From Geobacillus thermocatenulatus (lineage in GTDB: Bacteria > Bacillota > Bacilli > Bacillales > Anoxybacillaceae): a stretch of DNA of 64,000 nt. Position numbers and translations under genes: made by a program. The notes beneath the pieces were generated by a model. That model was not told the origin of the DNA. It was given only the letters and a program-made list of their open reading frames with translations, and ran no database searches. Shown in pieces: positions 63,434 through 64,000 of this stretch. Location: NCBI RefSeq assembly GCF_002217655.1, contig NZ_NEWK01000002.1:1179164-1243163 (forward strand), given 5' to 3'. Numbering within the stretch: position 1 is the first letter of the stretch; each line of letters opens with the position of its first letter.

Positions 63434-64000
63434 TCAAGCATGGGAAGACACGAGCCGCTCTTTTAACACTCTTCGCAAAATTTTCCCTGTCGCATTTTTC
63501 GGCAGCTCGTCCAAAAAGTCAATCGCGCTCGGCACTTTATATTTTGCCAACCGCTCACGGCAGTAAGCAATGAGCTCTTCCTCCGTCAATTCCGGATTTT
63601 TCGCGACGACATACGCCCGCACGGCCTCTCCGTAGTCTGGATCCGGCACGCCGATCACCGCAGCTTCCACGACATCTGGATGGCTGTACAGCACTTCTTC
63701 GACTTCGCGCGGATACACGTTGTAGCCGCCGACGATAATCATCTCTTTCTTTCGGTCGACGATATAGAAATAACCGTCCTCGTCCATGCGCGCCAAATCG
63801 CCGGTGTGCAGCCAGCCGTCGCGCAAGGCGGCCGCCGTTTCTTCCGGCATTTTGTAGTACCCTTTCATGACGTTCGGCCCCCGGACGACAAGCTCGCCAA
63901 CCTCACCGATGGGCACTTCTTCTCCATATTCGTTTACGACTTTATTTTCAACATTCTTAATGCTTGTTCCAATCGAGCCGGGTTTGCGCGGCCGGTCGAG
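63434..64000 (-). CDS. Long-chain acyl-CoA synthetase, C-terminal part
   Basis: The last about 189 residues of an AMP-forming acyl-CoA ligase; the gene continues past the window end. A6/A7 are [15 protein letters not shown] and [14 protein letters not shown]8 is [25 protein letters not shown], and the catalytic Lys is in [18 protein letters not shown]. This is the LcfA/LcfB-type fatty acid activating enzyme. It is a different branch from the ligase at 35883 (NATGK versus TASGK and different linker). Confidence 0.87.
   Translation of the reverse strand, partial: LDRPRKPGSIGTSIKNVENKVVNEYGEEVPIGEVGELVVRGPNVMKGYYKMPEETAAALRDGWLHTGDLARMDEDGYFYIVDRKKEMIIVGGYNVYPREVEEVLYSHPDVVEAAVIGVPDPDYGEAVRAYVVAKNPELTEEELIAYCRERLAKYKVPSAIDFLDELPKNATGKILRRVLKERLVSSHA

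Overview
The window looks like chromosome of a moderately GC-rich, thermophilic, spore-forming Bacillaceae, most likely Geobacillus or a close relative. The reasons are a 588-residue neopullulanase, a membrane-anchored maltogenic-type amylase operon, a complete gerP spore-coat operon with sigma-K-like promoters, ComK, and a run of genes (addB-addA-sbcD-sbcC-gerP-Spo0E-like-yisK-yisL-yisN-like-asnO) that matches the Bacillus subtilis order as I remember it. IS605-type decay products typical of Geobacillus are present. No rRNA, tRNA or CRISPR array was seen.

Layout. 1-3.2 kb is worn accessory DNA: an AbrB/PIN toxin-antitoxin pair (toxin cut by the window edge), a Doc/Fic remnant, an SDR oxidoreductase, and the tail of a histidine kinase. 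3.2-10.3 kb is an aromatic-acid catabolic island. A minus-strand operon encodes a DUF6282 metallohydrolase, a GalB-like hydratase, a LigK/GalC-like aldolase, a DUF1932 dehydrogenase and an AAHS-type transporter. A GntR/FCD regulator follows, and a divergent type I extradiol dioxygenase completes the set. Near-identical TTGTTWAACAA palindromes lie at all three promoters. Read as a pathway this gives ring cleavage, oxidation, lactone hydrolysis, hydration and aldol cleavage, which are the logical steps of the protocatechuate 4,5-cleavage/gallate routes, but with unrelated protein families at three steps. This is the most interesting candidate system in the window.

10.3-16.9 kb holds a heme-monooxygenase-like protein, a His-rich protein, an O-methyltransferase, and a two-component system beside a MacAB-like efflux operon. 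17-26 kb is the maltodextrin locus: malEFG-like ABC genes, an anchored alpha-amylase and a LacI regulator on the minus strand, divergent from neopullulanase, with palindromic operators between. A frameshifted AraC regulator and a MATE gene destroyed by deletion and insertion of a small palindromic element follow. 27-38 kb has asnO, a yisN-like gene, a FIST-PAS-GGDEF-EAL signalling protein, yisL, yisK, a Spo0E-like gene, a DUF418 protein and an acyl-CoA ligase.

37.7-40.3 kb is the spore germination block: gerPABCDEF preceded by two extra GerPF-like genes, one of them divergent. A solo tnpB element sits exactly between gerPF and sbcC, and appears to have replaced the sbcC stop codon. 41.9-53.7 kb is sbcCD and addAB (double-strand break repair and end resection). 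53.9-64 kb carries a type I signal peptidase, a TVP38 protein, comK, isocitrate lyase, a SCO copper protein, azlCD, a D-amino acid transaminase, a three-gene ABC importer, and the 3' part of an acyl-CoA ligase cut by the window end.

Small palindromic IS605-derived elements (about 220 bp) occur at 8.3 kb and 26.4 kb, with a decayed end at 53.9 kb. All three abut TTTAA/TTTAG, and two of them begin immediately after the stop codon of a gene.
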